A stretch of DNA of 64,000 nucleotides from Ostreococcus lucimarinus CCE9901 (lineage: Eukaryota; Chlorophyta; Mamiellophyceae; Mamiellales; Bathycoccaceae): the NCBI RefSeq assembly GCF_000092065.1, contig NC_009361.1, positions 1-64,000 on the forward strand, read 5' to 3'. This document shows positions 16,973 to 27,063 of the stretch, one piece after another. How positions within the stretch are numbered: position 1 is the stretch's first letter; every line of letters starts with the position of its first letter. The notes beneath the pieces were generated by a model. That model was not told where the DNA came from, searched no databases, and worked only from the letters and a program-made list of their open reading frames with translations. A program made the position numbers and the translations under genes.

Positions 16973-19732
16973 ATGTCCTCGCGCGCTCCCACGGACGAAC
17001 TCGCGGCGTTCTTGGACTACTTGCCGTCGCATCCACACGTCGGCGCGGGGGCTGCGTTGGACGATGGCTTAGAGGCGGACATATGGGATTCGATCGAGCT
17101 CGAACTCACGCGTGAAGTCGACGCGAGGACGGCGAACGATAATGGCGATCACAACGCGTTAGACGTCCGCGAAGGACGATCAACTCGAGGACGGGACGCG
17201 TCGACAAAGGACACGGCGAGAGGGACGAGAGGGCGTCGGCGAGCTTCGACGACTTCGAGGTCAAGGTCGCGCTCGTTGACCAAGCACACTCAGAAGGATG
17301 CGTTCGGACTCGTGAGAGGGGCTTATGAAACGGTGGAATCGAACGCGAGCGATGCCTCGGTGAACACCATGATGAAGCAACTCAACGATGCGCTGAACGC
17401 CGTCTCCGCCGGCTTGGGCGACGGTTGCCTCGCACAGATTTGGTTTGTTGAACGCGAAAATGACGACGTACTATTGCACACGGTGACTGAGTACGTGCGA
17501 GTGTGCAGTGAACATCGCTCGGATGCCCTTTGGGCGTTTCACCGCGGATGTACGTCGTTCATGTTGAACGTCGCGATCGCGGGCTCGGATGGTTTCACGC
17601 CTGGCTCGGGGGCGCCGGGACGCGTATTCGCGACGAATAGACCGGAGTGGACGCCATCGGTGCAGTGTTATCATCCATCGGAGTTTCCAAGAAATTCACT
17701 GGCGATCGAATGCGGGTGTTACAGTCAGTTGATCGTACCCGTGAACGCGAAACCGCAATCCACGACGCCGTTTGCGTTGCTTGAAATCACATTCCTGCAT
17801 GTGTTGGACAACATGGGTTCGGTTTACTCGCACGTCGTTCGCGAAATGACCAACGCGGGATTACACACTCCAATATCCGAAACGTTAGCGCCGCCGCCGG
17901 TGCTGATGGATAAAATTGCCGGAGAAGTTGCACGGTTGAAGGTAGCGGAGACGCAAAAGGGCTTGCAGATGATATGCTCCCGTCTTGAAATTCCGTTTGC
18001 GCAAATTTGGATCCCTCACGACGTGGATGGCACTCTAATTTGCGTGGGGACACCTTATTATCAGAAGTCGAATCATTTTCTTCACTATAGGAACGCATCT
18101 ATGAATCTCGCAATATCTCAGCACACCGGCTCCTTGTCCAAGGTTTGGAAAAACGGTTCCATGGTGTGGATGCATGATCTGAGCACGCTATCTCATCGCG
18201 ACTTTCTTTTGAAGCATTCATGTGATTTACTCAAGTTGCAAGCGATGTGTATTTCGAAGATTGCGTTGAAAGGTGTGACATCAGGTCAACCACTTCAGGT
18301 GCTGGTAGAGATCTTCCTCGATCCCAGCCTCAAGTCTCCGCGCGATCAGGCAAAGACAGTGCAGTCGTTTTGGTCCTCGGTTGAGGCGGATTTGAACGCT
18401 AGTGTGGTGACGGATACCGACAAAACATGGCTCGAAGAGATGAAAAAGAACCAGACAGCTTCTTCAAGCGGGGCAAATCCGGATGCCGCCGGAACAGCAT
18501 TGTGGGGTATCACCCTTGAGGTTTTGCAGCAAAACTTTCACAAGCATTTGAAACAAGCGGCGAGCGACCTCGGCGTCGGGAGCACAACGCTGAAACGAAT
18601 ATGCCGACAATACGGTATCCGTCGTTGGCCGCGAAGAAGTCTTAATAGCAAAAATGGTCATATGTCTGATATATTGGCAAAGAGTATCGCCACTGGCGCG
18701 ACTATGAGCGACGACGGCGCTGGGGAGTCTGTCCACGGAGGCGCTAGTTGCGTGTCGCACACTTCAGAAATCGGCGCATCAGGTACACTACCCTCACAAA
18801 GCATAAAGTCTCACTCACTCAGAGATATCGCCACGTTTTCGCCGACAACATCGGAGAAAAATAAGAGAGCTCTCGAGCAACGCGTTCACCGAGGTGGCAA
18901 TCTCGGCGCTTTTTGGCAAGGCGAAGGGGTGTCAAAAATGCAGCGCGGCATGAGCTGGCATGGGAACAATCAGGCGAGAGATGCGCTTGATTTTGACTTC
19001 CCAAATCGCTACGAGCAAAGCGTTCATGGTGTGTATAACTTTAATATGCCGCCACCACCGATGGACCAAAGTGTTCGAGGGGCGAGCACGTACAACGCCC
19101 TCTCCCTGGACGCGTCCGAAGAAATGGCGAGTTTTATCGATAAATTGGTTAAAGAACCTGAGAAAGAACCGGTGGTTGTTAAGGTACAAGTGCGTGATGT
19201 GCTCATACGAGTTCGATTGGTGACAAATGAGAGATATGTTGAACTCGTCGATGCGCTGACTGATTTGCTCGATCTACAAATGTCTTCGTGCAAGCTCAAA
19301 TATCAAGACGACGAGCAAGACTGGTGCTTGTTGCGTAATCAAGAAGATTTCGATGAGTGCTGGGCTTTCTGTACGCGACGTGGTTCGTCGTGCACGATGC
19401 GTGTAAAATTGACGATCGAAGAAGGAGTTGAGACAAAATCTCTATTCAAGCCGCAGCGCGCGCGAGCTGAAGTGCCGGACGCACAGGCGAAACCAATATC
19501 CGTAAAAGCAAGTGTTGGCGAAGACGTGCTACGATTCAAGTTAACGACAGAGATGTCGTGCGATGACATCGTAGCCAAGCTCAATCTCGCAGAAAATTCC
19601 TCTCAAAGTGTCACTTTGTGCTATCAAGACGAGGACGAGGACTGGATTCGACTCGGCGGTGACTATGACTTAGCTGAGCTTCGGCACGTCGGCAGCGCCA
19701 CGGGAGCGCTTAAACTGCAAGCAAACTATTAG
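16973..19732 (+). CDS. NIN-like RWP-RK transcription factor with two PB1 domains
   Basis: The protein has about 919 residues. The N-terminal region (about 120-300) is the NLP-type GAF-like domain ([35 protein letters not shown]). The DNA-binding RWP-RK domain lies near 506-560 ([20 protein letters not shown], then [12 protein letters not shown]). Two C-terminal PB1 domains follow, about 733-813 and 840-918, each with an OPCA-like acidic patch ([36 protein letters not shown]). NLPs bind nitrate-responsive elements and drive nitrate assimilation. Plant NLPs have one PB1; the tandem here is unusual. An ATG at 16937 would add 12 residues. A CTGAC motif at 16925-16930 leaves open a 5' intron. Confidence 0.92.
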   Translation: MSSRAPTDELAAFLDYLPSHPHVGAGAALDDGLEADIWDSIELELTREVDARTANDNGDHNALDVREGRSTRGRDASTKDTARGTRGRRRASTTSRSRSRSLTKHTQKDAFGLVRGAYETVESNASDASVNTMMKQLNDALNAVSAGLGDGCLAQIWFVERENDDVLLHTVTEYVRVCSEHRSDALWAFHRGCTSFMLNVAIAGSDGFTPGSGAPGRVFATNRPEWTPSVQCYHPSEFPRNSLAIECGCYSQLIVPVNAKPQSTTPFALLEITFLHVLDNMGSVYSHVVREMTNAGLHTPISETLAPPPVLMDKIAGEVARLKVAETQKGLQMICSRLEIPFAQIWIPHDVDGTLICVGTPYYQKSNHFLHYRNASMNLAISQHTGSLSKVWKNGSMVWMHDLSTLSHRDFLLKHSCDLLKLQAMCISKIALKGVTSGQPLQVLVEIFLDPSLKSPRDQAKTVQSFWSSVEADLNASVVTDTDKTWLEEMKKNQTASSSGANPDAAGTALWGITLEVLQQNFHKHLKQAASDLGVGSTTLKRICRQYGIRRWPRRSLNSKNGHMSDILAKSIATGATMSDDGAGESVHGGASCVSHTSEIGASGTLPSQSIKSHSLRDIATFSPTTSEKNKRALEQRVHRGGNLGAFWQGEGVSKMQRGMSWHGNNQARDALDFDFPNRYEQSVHGVYNFNMPPPPMDQSVRGASTYNALSLDASEEMASFIDKLVKEPEKEPVVVKVQVRDVLIRVRLVTNERYVELVDALTDLLDLQMSSCKLKYQDDEQDWCLLRNQEDFDECWAFCTRRGSSCTMRVKLTIEEGVETKSLFKPQRARAEVPDAQAKPISVKASVGEDVLRFKLTTEMSCDDIVAKLNLAENSSQSVTLCYQDEDEDWIRLGGDYDLAELRHVGSATGALKLQANY

Positions 19733-19840
19733 TGTTTTTGTATTGTACAAAAGTTTTTCTGTAGAAATGCACTCGCTGTTCTGTCTCAATCTTCTCACAA
19801 TGTCTTACACAAACGTGAGCGGCGCTGAAACGCGGAGCGG

Positions 19841-20650
19841 CTAAGGCTGCTGAAGAAAAGCTAAGGCTGCGAGCAAGACGATCTGCACCACGAAACCGGG
19901 AGCTAACGATGGATCGGGCAATAAGTTCGAGTACATCAGGGTCTTACGCGCGCCCTCGCCGACGGCATCGAGCAAACCAGCGTACTTTTCGCTCTCGTAC
20001 TCCAAACCGCCTTCATCTATGAGCGCCGGGAATCCACCAGGGACGTATCTAACGTCCGTGTACCCAGCTTGCACGAGCTCGTACGCCGCGCGCAAGCTCA
20101 ACGAATCTCCACGGTCGCTGACAGCGGTTGAACCATTGAGTGGGGCGATGTCGAGATCGCCCCCTCGCAAATCGACGAGGACGACGGCGTCCCGGCGATT
20201 TTTCGTCACCTCAGCCACGACGTCTACGAACGCGACGTTGCGTTCCTTCAGCCCACCCTTGATGGCCAAGAAGTACCCACTCGCGCGTCTCAACACGTTT
20301 TCCATGGGCACTAAATACGGTGCGCTCTTCGTTCCCACCAGCCTCCACTCCGCGTGTTCGAGCGGTTGTCTCACGTCGACGACGACGCCTCTTCTCTTCC
20401 CCGACAACATCTCCGCCACCTCGTTCGCCGTCGCCGCGCGCACCTTTTTACTCTTCACCAGCGTTTCGTATATCTCACCGTATTTCGGGCTTCCCGGTCC
20501 CTTTCCCGGGATAACGCTCGACGCCGACGTCGACGTCGACGCCCGCGTCGTCGTCGCTCTCGCCATCTTCTTCGTCTTGGTCGTCGTTCGTCGTCGTTCG
20601 ACGCCTCGAGGCGAGTTCGACCTCGCCGTCGACGCGCTCGACGCGCGCAT
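19841..20650 (-). CDS. Plastid rhodanese-like domain protein, non-catalytic
   Basis: The protein has 269 residues (303 from an ATG at 20752). The first 65 are rich in S, T, R and A, a probable transit peptide. The rhodanese fold shows VVVDVRQPLEHAEWRLVGT, then VVLVDLRGGDLD where active enzymes have a Cys-containing loop, then AAYELVQAGYTDVRYVPGGF. The catalytic Cys is replaced by Asp. A C-terminal hydrophobic segment FVVQIVLLAALAFL could anchor it in a plastid membrane. It resembles the plant STR10/STR14-type non-catalytic rhodaneses, whose function is not settled. It converges with the NLP gene and is divergent from the ABCG gene. Confidence 0.8.
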   Translation of the reverse strand: MRASSASTARSNSPRGVERRRTTTKTKKMARATTTRASTSTSASSVIPGKGPGSPKYGEIYETLVKSKKVRAATANEVAEMLSGKRRGVVVDVRQPLEHAEWRLVGTKSAPYLVPMENVLRRASGYFLAIKGGLKERNVAFVDVVAEVTKNRRDAVVLVDLRGGDLDIAPLNGSTAVSDRGDSLSLRAAYELVQAGYTDVRYVPGGFPALIDEGGLEYESEKYAGLLDAVGEGARKTLMYSNLLPDPSLAPGFVVQIVLLAALAFLQQP

Positions 20651-20796
20651 CGTCTTCGTCTTCGTCGCGCGTCGCGCCTCGCGCGTCGCGCCTCGGTGCG
20701 CCGCGGAGTGGTTCGACGCCGACGCATCCGTCGCGGCGTGACGTCGACCCACATCGCGTCGCGTCGCGACTCTGTCCGACGCGCGCGCGCTCGAAC

Positions 20797-23700
20797 ATGG
20801 TCGCGACGCCCGAGGAGACCAACGTCGGCGATCGTCTGAGCGATTTCGTCCGCGCGCTCGACGACGAGCGGCGCGCGCGCGGCGCGAGACCGGCGGTTGA
20901 GGTGCGATGCGACTTTTCCTGCGCCCTCGCGCTCGACGCGGGGAAGGCGAATCGAACGATACAGACCGTGCCGGGGACGTTCGCGAGGGCGGCGATGAAA
21001 CCGTTCGAGGCGATGAAATCGCTCGTCGCGCGCGCGGAGAACGCGGGAGATAAGAAGACGACGCTCGAGGTGCTGCGAGACGCGCGCGGGTGCTTTCGGC
21101 CGGGGACGCTGACGCTCGTGCTGGCGCCGCCGGGACACGGGAAATCGACGCTGTTGAAATCGATCGCGGGAGTGAACCCGCTGCCGATCGAGGGCGAGAT
21201 CACGTACAGCGGGCTGACGAAGAACGAGCTCGAGGCGAAAGGGGTGTCACTGCATAGGTTGTGCGAATACGTCACGCAGCTCGACGAGCACCTGCCGTAC
21301 TTGACGGTGAAGGAGACGGTGCAATTTTCTCATGAAAACGCGTGCCACGTGCCGAGTGATGCGGAAGGGAAGGCTGCTTACGACGATAAAGTGGACAAGG
21401 TGATCAATCTATTAAATTTGGACGGATGCAAGGACACGATAATTGGTAACGATCTCATCAGAGGCGTGTCTGGCGGGGAGAAGAAGCGCGTCACCATCGC
21501 CGAAGCGATGGTGAAAAATGCGCAAGTTTTGTGCATGGATGAGATCTCTACCGGTCTCGATGCGGCGGTGACGTACAACATTGTAGCTGGTTTGAAGGAA
21601 TGGGCGTCTCGAACGCAAGGTACGGGCATCATTGCTCTCCTCCAACCCACTCCCGAGGTTGTCTCGCTGTTCGACGACGTTCTCCTTCTCAAGGAAGGTG
21701 CAACGGTGTATCACGGTCCTGTGGATAACGTCGCTACCTACTTCAAAGGCTTGGGATTCGCCCCACCCGCTGTCAACTCTGGCGCCGATCTCGCCGATTG
21801 GTTGATCTCTTTGCTCGTTTCACCCACGGAAACGCTGTTGCGCGCCGGAACGCAACCGTCCGACGCGATTCCCACAAACGTTGACGCCATGGTGAAGTCG
21901 TGGCAATCCACGCAAGCGTACGAGTCGAGCATTAAATCGAAGTGTACACCAGCCGACATCGAACTGAATACGCCGTTTGCCAAGAATCAGTATTCTCTCA
22001 GTTACCCTCGCTCATTCGCCGATCACTTCAAGTCTGTGTTCAAGCGACAGGCCCAAGTGACGCTGCGGAACAAGCTCTTCTTGCAAGCGCGCATCTTCGG
22101 TGCGTGCGTAACGTCACTCATCCTAGGTTCGGTATGGTTTGACTTACCGCTCGAACGTGGGTTCGAAAAGCTTGGTATGCTGCTCTTCTGCATCTTGCAC
22201 ATCTCCTTCTCAAACTTTTCTGAACTGACGTTCAGCGTCGAGCAAAAGTACGTCGCATTCAAGCACTTGGACGCGAAACTTTTCCCCGAGCTATCTTATC
22301 TCGCGTCATGGGCCCTGGTGCATCTTCCGATTGCTATCGTGGAGACTCTCATCTTCAGCTGCGTGCTGTATCCAATGGTTGGCTTGAACTTAGCTTTCAA
22401 ACAATGGGGCTTTTTCTACTTGCAGTTGGTGCTCGCAAACGTCGCGATGGCGTCCTTCTTCCGCGTCATTGCGTTGGTATCTCCGACGATGGAAGTCGCA
22501 CAAATCTACCCGGGTCCATTCATCGCAGTTATGATCCTCTTCGCTGGTTTCTTGATCAGCCCGGAGCTTATGGGAGGTTTGGAGTTCATGTACTGGGTTT
22601 CGATTTTCGCCTACTGCTTGCGTTCGCTATGTCAGAATGAGTTCCTGTCGGGTCACTACAACGTTTTAGTTCCGAACGACCCGATCACGGCAGCAACGTT
22701 CGTGGCCAATAATCCGCAGTACAGCTCAACCTCGATGGAGAGCCTTTGTCGGCAAAATTTGATCACGCCGTGCTCAAACATGGGAGAAATCATTCTGGAC
22801 ACGATTGGCATCACCAAAGATACCTCTTACAAATGGGCCGGTCCGGCGTTTTGTCTCGGATTTTTTGCTCTCACCTTTGCCGTTGGATTGCGCACACTGC
22901 ACACAACCCGCATTCAACGTAATATCGGGTCCAGTCGCGCCGAAGATAAAGCTCAAAACGATGAAGAAGTTATTCAAATGATCGACGTCGCGGCCGCCCA
23001 AAAGGCGATGGATTTTACCGCCATGGCCATATCGTGGAAAGATCTGTGCTACACCGTTGAAGTGGCAGCGGCGACCCCCAAAAGTGGCGCCATGGATGAC
23101 AGCACAACAGACAAAAAAGAGAAAACCGTGTCAAAACAACTGTTACACAATATTTCATCCGCTGCACAACCGGGTCGCATGCTCGCTCTCATGGGGAGCT
23201 CAGGCGCGGGCAAGACAACCCTGCTCGACGTCATCGCTGGTCGCAAAAACACAGGGCTTATCTCTGGAGATATCAAGTTGAACGGACATAATGTGAAAAA
23301 AGAAACATTTGCCCGCTTGACTGCGTACTGCGAGCAAATGGATTTGCACAACGAGTTCACTACGGTGCGCGAAGCGCTTGAATTCAGCGCCAAGCTTCGC
23401 TTGCATCCGTCCATCTCCGATGAAACTCGCGTTGCGTTCGTCGATGAAGCGCTGGAGATTTTAGAGCTTAACTCCATCGCCCACAGAATGATCGGCACGT
23501 CTGGAAGTGACACCGGGTTGGCCCCAGGACAGCGCAAAGTGCTCACGGTGGCGGTTGAGCTGGTGTCAAACGCTCCCGTCTTCTTTTTGGACGAACCTAC
23601 ATCCGGACTGGACGCTCGCAGCGCGTTGATCGTCATGAAGGAAGTTAAGAAGGTGGCTGCGTTAGGGCGTACGGTTATCAGTACCATCCACCAACCCTCG

Positions 23701-24957
23701 ATGGAGATATTCTTGATGTTCGATGACATGCTTCTTCTCCAGCGGGGCGGCTATCAAGTATACTTCGGCGAACTCGGGAAGGGAGGCTCGACCATGGTGA
23801 ATTACTTGCAATCGCTGAAAATGGCTCTTCCGCTTCCATCGGGTATGAATCCGGCGAGCTGGATGCTCGACGTTCTCGGTGGCAGCGACTCGAGCGGCGG
23901 AGCCTCGAGGAAGAAAGGTAGCATGAAGCGCAGTGCCAGTGGCATCGCCCTCGACGGCTTGCTGCTTGATCAAAAATTCATGTCTAGCGCCGAGGGTCAG
24001 GCTGCGATGAAGTTGGTGAACGCCATTAGTGAGCAAGGAGCGGATGAAAAAATGTTTAGTTTCGATTCTCCGTACGCTAGAACGTTCAAAACGCAACTTT
24101 TGGCGATCCTTTCGCGTGCGAACAAGTCGCAATTGCGCGATGTCGGCTACAACTGCGGACGCATCAGTATCCTCACAATCTTGTACATTCTCTTTGGCGT
24201 CATTTACCTCGACTTGAAGATTACAGATGAAGCTGGAGTGCAATCTATGGTAGCGTGCGTGTTCATGACGACGATTTTCACTGGTATTATTTGCATGAAC
24301 AGCGTCATGCCAGTGCGAGTTCGGGAGCGAGCGGTGGCATTCCGCGAGCGCAGCTCGTACATGTACGACGCTATTCCATTCTCTTTGGCGACGGCTATCA
24401 TTGAAGTCCCTTGGATCGCAATCATCAGCTTAGTCACCGTGATTCCGATGTATTTCCTCGTCGGTATGATTCCAACCGCACAGCGTCTCTTTTTCCATAT
24501 CCTCGTCAACTTCTTGGTATCGTTCACGTTTTTGAGTTTTGGTCAAGCCATCGCGTGCATGTGCTCCACCATTGAAACTGCGCAGGCGGGCACTTCGGCG
24601 TTCATTCCCATCGCGTTCTTATTCGGTGGTTTGTACTTGCCCCTTCCGCAGATTCCAGTCTACTGGCAGTGGGCTTATTACATCAATCCTGTGGCGTACG
24701 CCATTCAATCCGTCGTCGCGCCGCAGTTCGAGCGACGCGGGTGCTCTGGCCCATACCCCAGCGGCAACTGCCCGACGATTCAAGCGTTCCGAGGCTCTTA
24801 CTTTGAAACCATCGACACTTTAACGTACGTCGAACAAAAGTATGAGATCAAGTTCTCAGAACGCTGGATCTCGTGCGGCTACCTCTCCATCTTCGCCTTC
24901 GGCATGCAGTTCGTCCACTCCCTCTTTTTCAAGACGAGCAACGTCGTGAAGCGATGA
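20797..24957 (+). CDS. Full-size ABCG (PDR-type) transporter
   Basis: This is a single-exon protein of 1386 residues with the reverse (NBD-TMD)2 arrangement. The first NBD has Walker A APPGHGKSTLLKSIAG near 110, signature VSGGEKKR near 224 and Walker B VLCMDEISTGLD. Six hydrophobic segments follow at about 420-720. The second NBD has GSSGAGKTTLLDVIAGRK near 805, a PDR-type signature variant GQRKVLTVAVELV and FFLDEPTSGLDAR. A second membrane domain ends with a Cys-containing loop and a last helix (YLSIFAFGMQFVHSLFF). PDR transporters export lipids, terpenoids and hormones across the plasma membrane. The substrate cannot be deduced. Confidence 0.95.
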   Translation: MVATPEETNVGDRLSDFVRALDDERRARGARPAVEVRCDFSCALALDAGKANRTIQTVPGTFARAAMKPFEAMKSLVARAENAGDKKTTLEVLRDARGCFRPGTLTLVLAPPGHGKSTLLKSIAGVNPLPIEGEITYSGLTKNELEAKGVSLHRLCEYVTQLDEHLPYLTVKETVQFSHENACHVPSDAEGKAAYDDKVDKVINLLNLDGCKDTIIGNDLIRGVSGGEKKRVTIAEAMVKNAQVLCMDEISTGLDAAVTYNIVAGLKEWASRTQGTGIIALLQPTPEVVSLFDDVLLLKEGATVYHGPVDNVATYFKGLGFAPPAVNSGADLADWLISLLVSPTETLLRAGTQPSDAIPTNVDAMVKSWQSTQAYESSIKSKCTPADIELNTPFAKNQYSLSYPRSFADHFKSVFKRQAQVTLRNKLFLQARIFGACVTSLILGSVWFDLPLERGFEKLGMLLFCILHISFSNFSELTFSVEQKYVAFKHLDAKLFPELSYLASWALVHLPIAIVETLIFSCVLYPMVGLNLAFKQWGFFYLQLVLANVAMASFFRVIALVSPTMEVAQIYPGPFIAVMILFAGFLISPELMGGLEFMYWVSIFAYCLRSLCQNEFLSGHYNVLVPNDPITAATFVANNPQYSSTSMESLCRQNLITPCSNMGEIILDTIGITKDTSYKWAGPAFCLGFFALTFAVGLRTLHTTRIQRNIGSSRAEDKAQNDEEVIQMIDVAAAQKAMDFTAMAISWKDLCYTVEVAAATPKSGAMDDSTTDKKEKTVSKQLLHNISSAAQPGRMLALMGSSGAGKTTLLDVIAGRKNTGLISGDIKLNGHNVKKETFARLTAYCEQMDLHNEFTTVREALEFSAKLRLHPSISDETRVAFVDEALEILELNSIAHRMIGTSGSDTGLAPGQRKVLTVAVELVSNAPVFFLDEPTSGLDARSALIVMKEVKKVAALGRTVISTIHQPSMEIFLMFDDMLLLQRGGYQVYFGELGKGGSTMVNYLQSLKMALPLPSGMNPASWMLDVLGGSDSSGGASRKKGSMKRSASGIALDGLLLDQKFMSSAEGQAAMKLVNAISEQGADEKMFSFDSPYARTFKTQLLAILSRANKSQLRDVGYNCGRISILTILYILFGVIYLDLKITDEAGVQSMVACVFMTTIFTGIICMNSVMPVRVRERAVAFRERSSYMYDAIPFSLATAIIEVPWIAIISLVTVIPMYFLVGMIPTAQRLFFHILVNFLVSFTFLSFGQAIACMCSTIETAQAGTSAFIPIAFLFGGLYLPLPQIPVYWQWAYYINPVAYAIQSVVAPQFERRGCSGPYPSGNCPTIQAFRGSYFETIDTLTYVEQKYEIKFSERWISCGYLSIFAFGMQFVHSLFFKTSNVVKR

Positions 24958-25339
24958 GGCGCGAGCGCGACGAGTTCGCGCCGATCGCGCCGATCCCTAG
25001 ACCACACACGTTCATTCAGCTTACCCAATGCAATCAATCTAGTTCATCACGCGTTCGAACGCCGCGTTGCTCCGCGGCACGAACCGCAGACGAGTCCCCC
25101 GTCTGCGCGTGGGCTCGTCCAGCTTTGCCGGCGCAACCGGCGCAACCGCCGCCTCACAACGCGCCGACGTGTGTCGTGCGCTCGGCGTCGGCGAATCGAT
25201 CGCGGTCGGGGGTGAGCGAGGGAATACGACTCATCCTCCATCGCGTCGTCGGCCTTTTTACGTCGTCGTCGTCGTCGTCGCCGTCGCCGACGTCGTCCGG
25301 ACGCGCATTCACGGACCTTGCTTCCCCTCTCGAGACGTC
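24958..25339. other. Intergenic region, ABCG to UBE2C
   Basis: These 382 bases contain the ABCG 3' end and the UBE2C promoter. Apart from a short (CGT)n tract at about 25260-25280 and several CG-rich inverted words, I see no gene, tRNA or ACTGAC-type intron signal. Short open frames here are Arg/Ser-rich and low in coding character. Confidence 0.6.
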
Positions 25340-26004
25340 ATGAGCGTGAACGCGACAGCGGCGATCGATGGGACGTCGAGCGCGAAGACGAACGCGAGCG
25401 ATGGCGGACACTCTGATTCTGCTGCGGTCGCGAGGAGGTGAGACGACTCGTCTCGACTCGAACGCGACGATGGAATAGAAACCGCCCCGTCGACGGACCT
25501 CGCGAGCCCGCGCGAAGCGAAGAGGCGACTGACCGATTACCGTGGTCTCCTTCGAAACGACTCGTGCGAACGAATAGATTGCAAAGCGAATTGATGAGCC
25601 TGATGACGAGCGCCGATAGTGGCATCTCGGCGTTTCCAGATGGCGATAACATTTTTTCCTGGGTGGGGACCATCGAGGGCGCGCTCGGGACGTGCTACGA
25701 GAACCTCAAGTACAAGCTGTCGCTGACTTTCGCGAACGATTACCCATTCAAGGCACCGACGGTAAAATTTGAGACCCCATGCTTTCATCCGAACGTCGAT
25801 CAGTACGGAAACATTTGCTTGGACATTTTGAAAGAAAAGTGGAGCCCGGTGTACAACGTGAGAACGATTTTGTTGAGCATTCAGTCGTTGTTGGGCGAAC
25901 CGAATAACGATTCGCCGCTCAACGTCGCCGCGGCGCAGCTCTGGGCGCAACCTGAGGAGTACAAAAAGGTGCTACTGAAGAAATACAAGGAAGATTCGAT
26001 GTAA
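25340..26004 (+). CDS. UBE2C: Ubiquitin-conjugating enzyme E2 C (UBE2C/UBC19-20 type), two exons
   Basis: Exon 1 is 25340-25437 (98 bases) and exon 2 is 25578-26004. The 140-base intron has donor GTGAGA, branch-like ACTGAC at 25528-25533 and acceptor TAG. Splicing yields [16 protein letters not shown], matching the UBE2C opening. The protein has 174 residues, close to the usual 179. The active-site Cys is in [18 protein letters not shown] (about residue 113), and the UBC fold runs from [11 protein letters not shown] to the end. UBE2C supplies ubiquitin to the anaphase-promoting complex, starting chains on cyclin B and securin. The Ser/Thr/Ala-rich N-terminal extension is typical of this E2. 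Confidence 0.95.
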
Positions 26005-26256
26005 GGCGGCAGGTCAGAGAGCACTAGCGCGTGGGACGACTTCCAACTCACGATTCGCGCCGAGGTCGCTTTGCGGCGCTCAGCCGAGATGGTATGCGTG
26101 AGCCACGCCACGCTGCGCGAATACTAGGCGACGTTGGACGTCGTGTCGAGTCACGCGATGTAACATTCATCATATCCCACAACCATCCCACAACCAAAAC
26201 CGCGTAAATCGCCACGCTCCTGCGTCTGCAACTGCAAACCTCGACTGGCGCCCGCG

Positions 26257-26884
26257 ATGGAGACGAGCTTGCGTTACGACACCACCTCGCGTTCGCTTTC
26301 GCTCTTCGCCAAGGAAAGATTCACGAATTCGGAAGACGTCGTTCTCACGGTACGCATCGCGATGAGACGCATTCCAACGACGCATTCCGACGACGACGCG
26401 CTCGTCGCAATCCGCTGACGCACCGACGCCTTCTTCTCGCGCGCAGGTTTCTGGGAGTCTAGACACTCGCGATGGGCGCATGGACGGTAAAGCACACGTG
26501 CGCAAACGACTTTTCTCCCCGGCGAAGTCCTCGCCGCTCGTACCCGATCGCGCGGACATCGGATTGACGTACGAGACGAAGCTGGACGACGTGCGCTACG
26601 GCGCGCGGGCGCGCAAAACCGTGGACGTGTCGCCGTCGAAGGATGGGATGAGCACGGTGACATTGAGAGGCGGGGTATCGTACGGGGTGAAACGTTCTAA
26701 GCCCTTGATCGAGGGTACGATAGAACTCACGCACAAGGTGTTCAACTTTCAAGAGGACCAAGACTTGCGCTTGCGTGTCGGGTACGATTTGGTGAAGCGG
26801 GAACCGTACGCACATATTCGCGAAAACAACTGGAGTTTCAAGACTGATTTCCAAAAGAGTTGGAGCGTGTACTATGACTTGTAG
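26257..26884 (+). CDS. OEP21: Plastid outer-envelope pore protein 21, two exons
   Basis: Exon 1 is 26257-26349 (31 codons, METSLRYDTTSRSLSLFAKE) and exon 2 is 26447-26884. The 97-base intron has donor GTACGC, CTGAC at 26415-26419 and acceptor CAG. The joined protein has 176 residues against 177 in pea OEP21. Conserved blocks are METSLRY at the start, VFNFQEDQDLRLRVGYD, and the C-terminal IRENNWSFKTDF ending in YYDL. OEP21 is a beta-barrel, anion-selective channel for triose phosphates and phosphate in the chloroplast outer envelope, gated by ATP. This is the only intron of the thirteen whose branch motif is GCTGAC rather than ACTGAC. Confidence 0.93.
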
Positions 26885-27063
26885 TATGTAATCACAAGAT
26901 GTGCGAGATGGTTATTAAAAGCGATATAACAACTTACTGTACAAGGCGCGATATATAAATTTTTCCGGAGTCAGGCGGGCGGGCAATTCACGAAAGAGCG
27001 AACAAATCGAACCAATCGGCCCTGGAATATGATTGTTTATTGTCGTTTGAAAGCGTGTCACTT

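Noticed and set aside
23480-23640. Unusual signature in the second ABCG nucleotide-binding domain
   Set aside because: GQRKxLTVAVELV is the usual asymmetry of PDR-type transporters, not decay.
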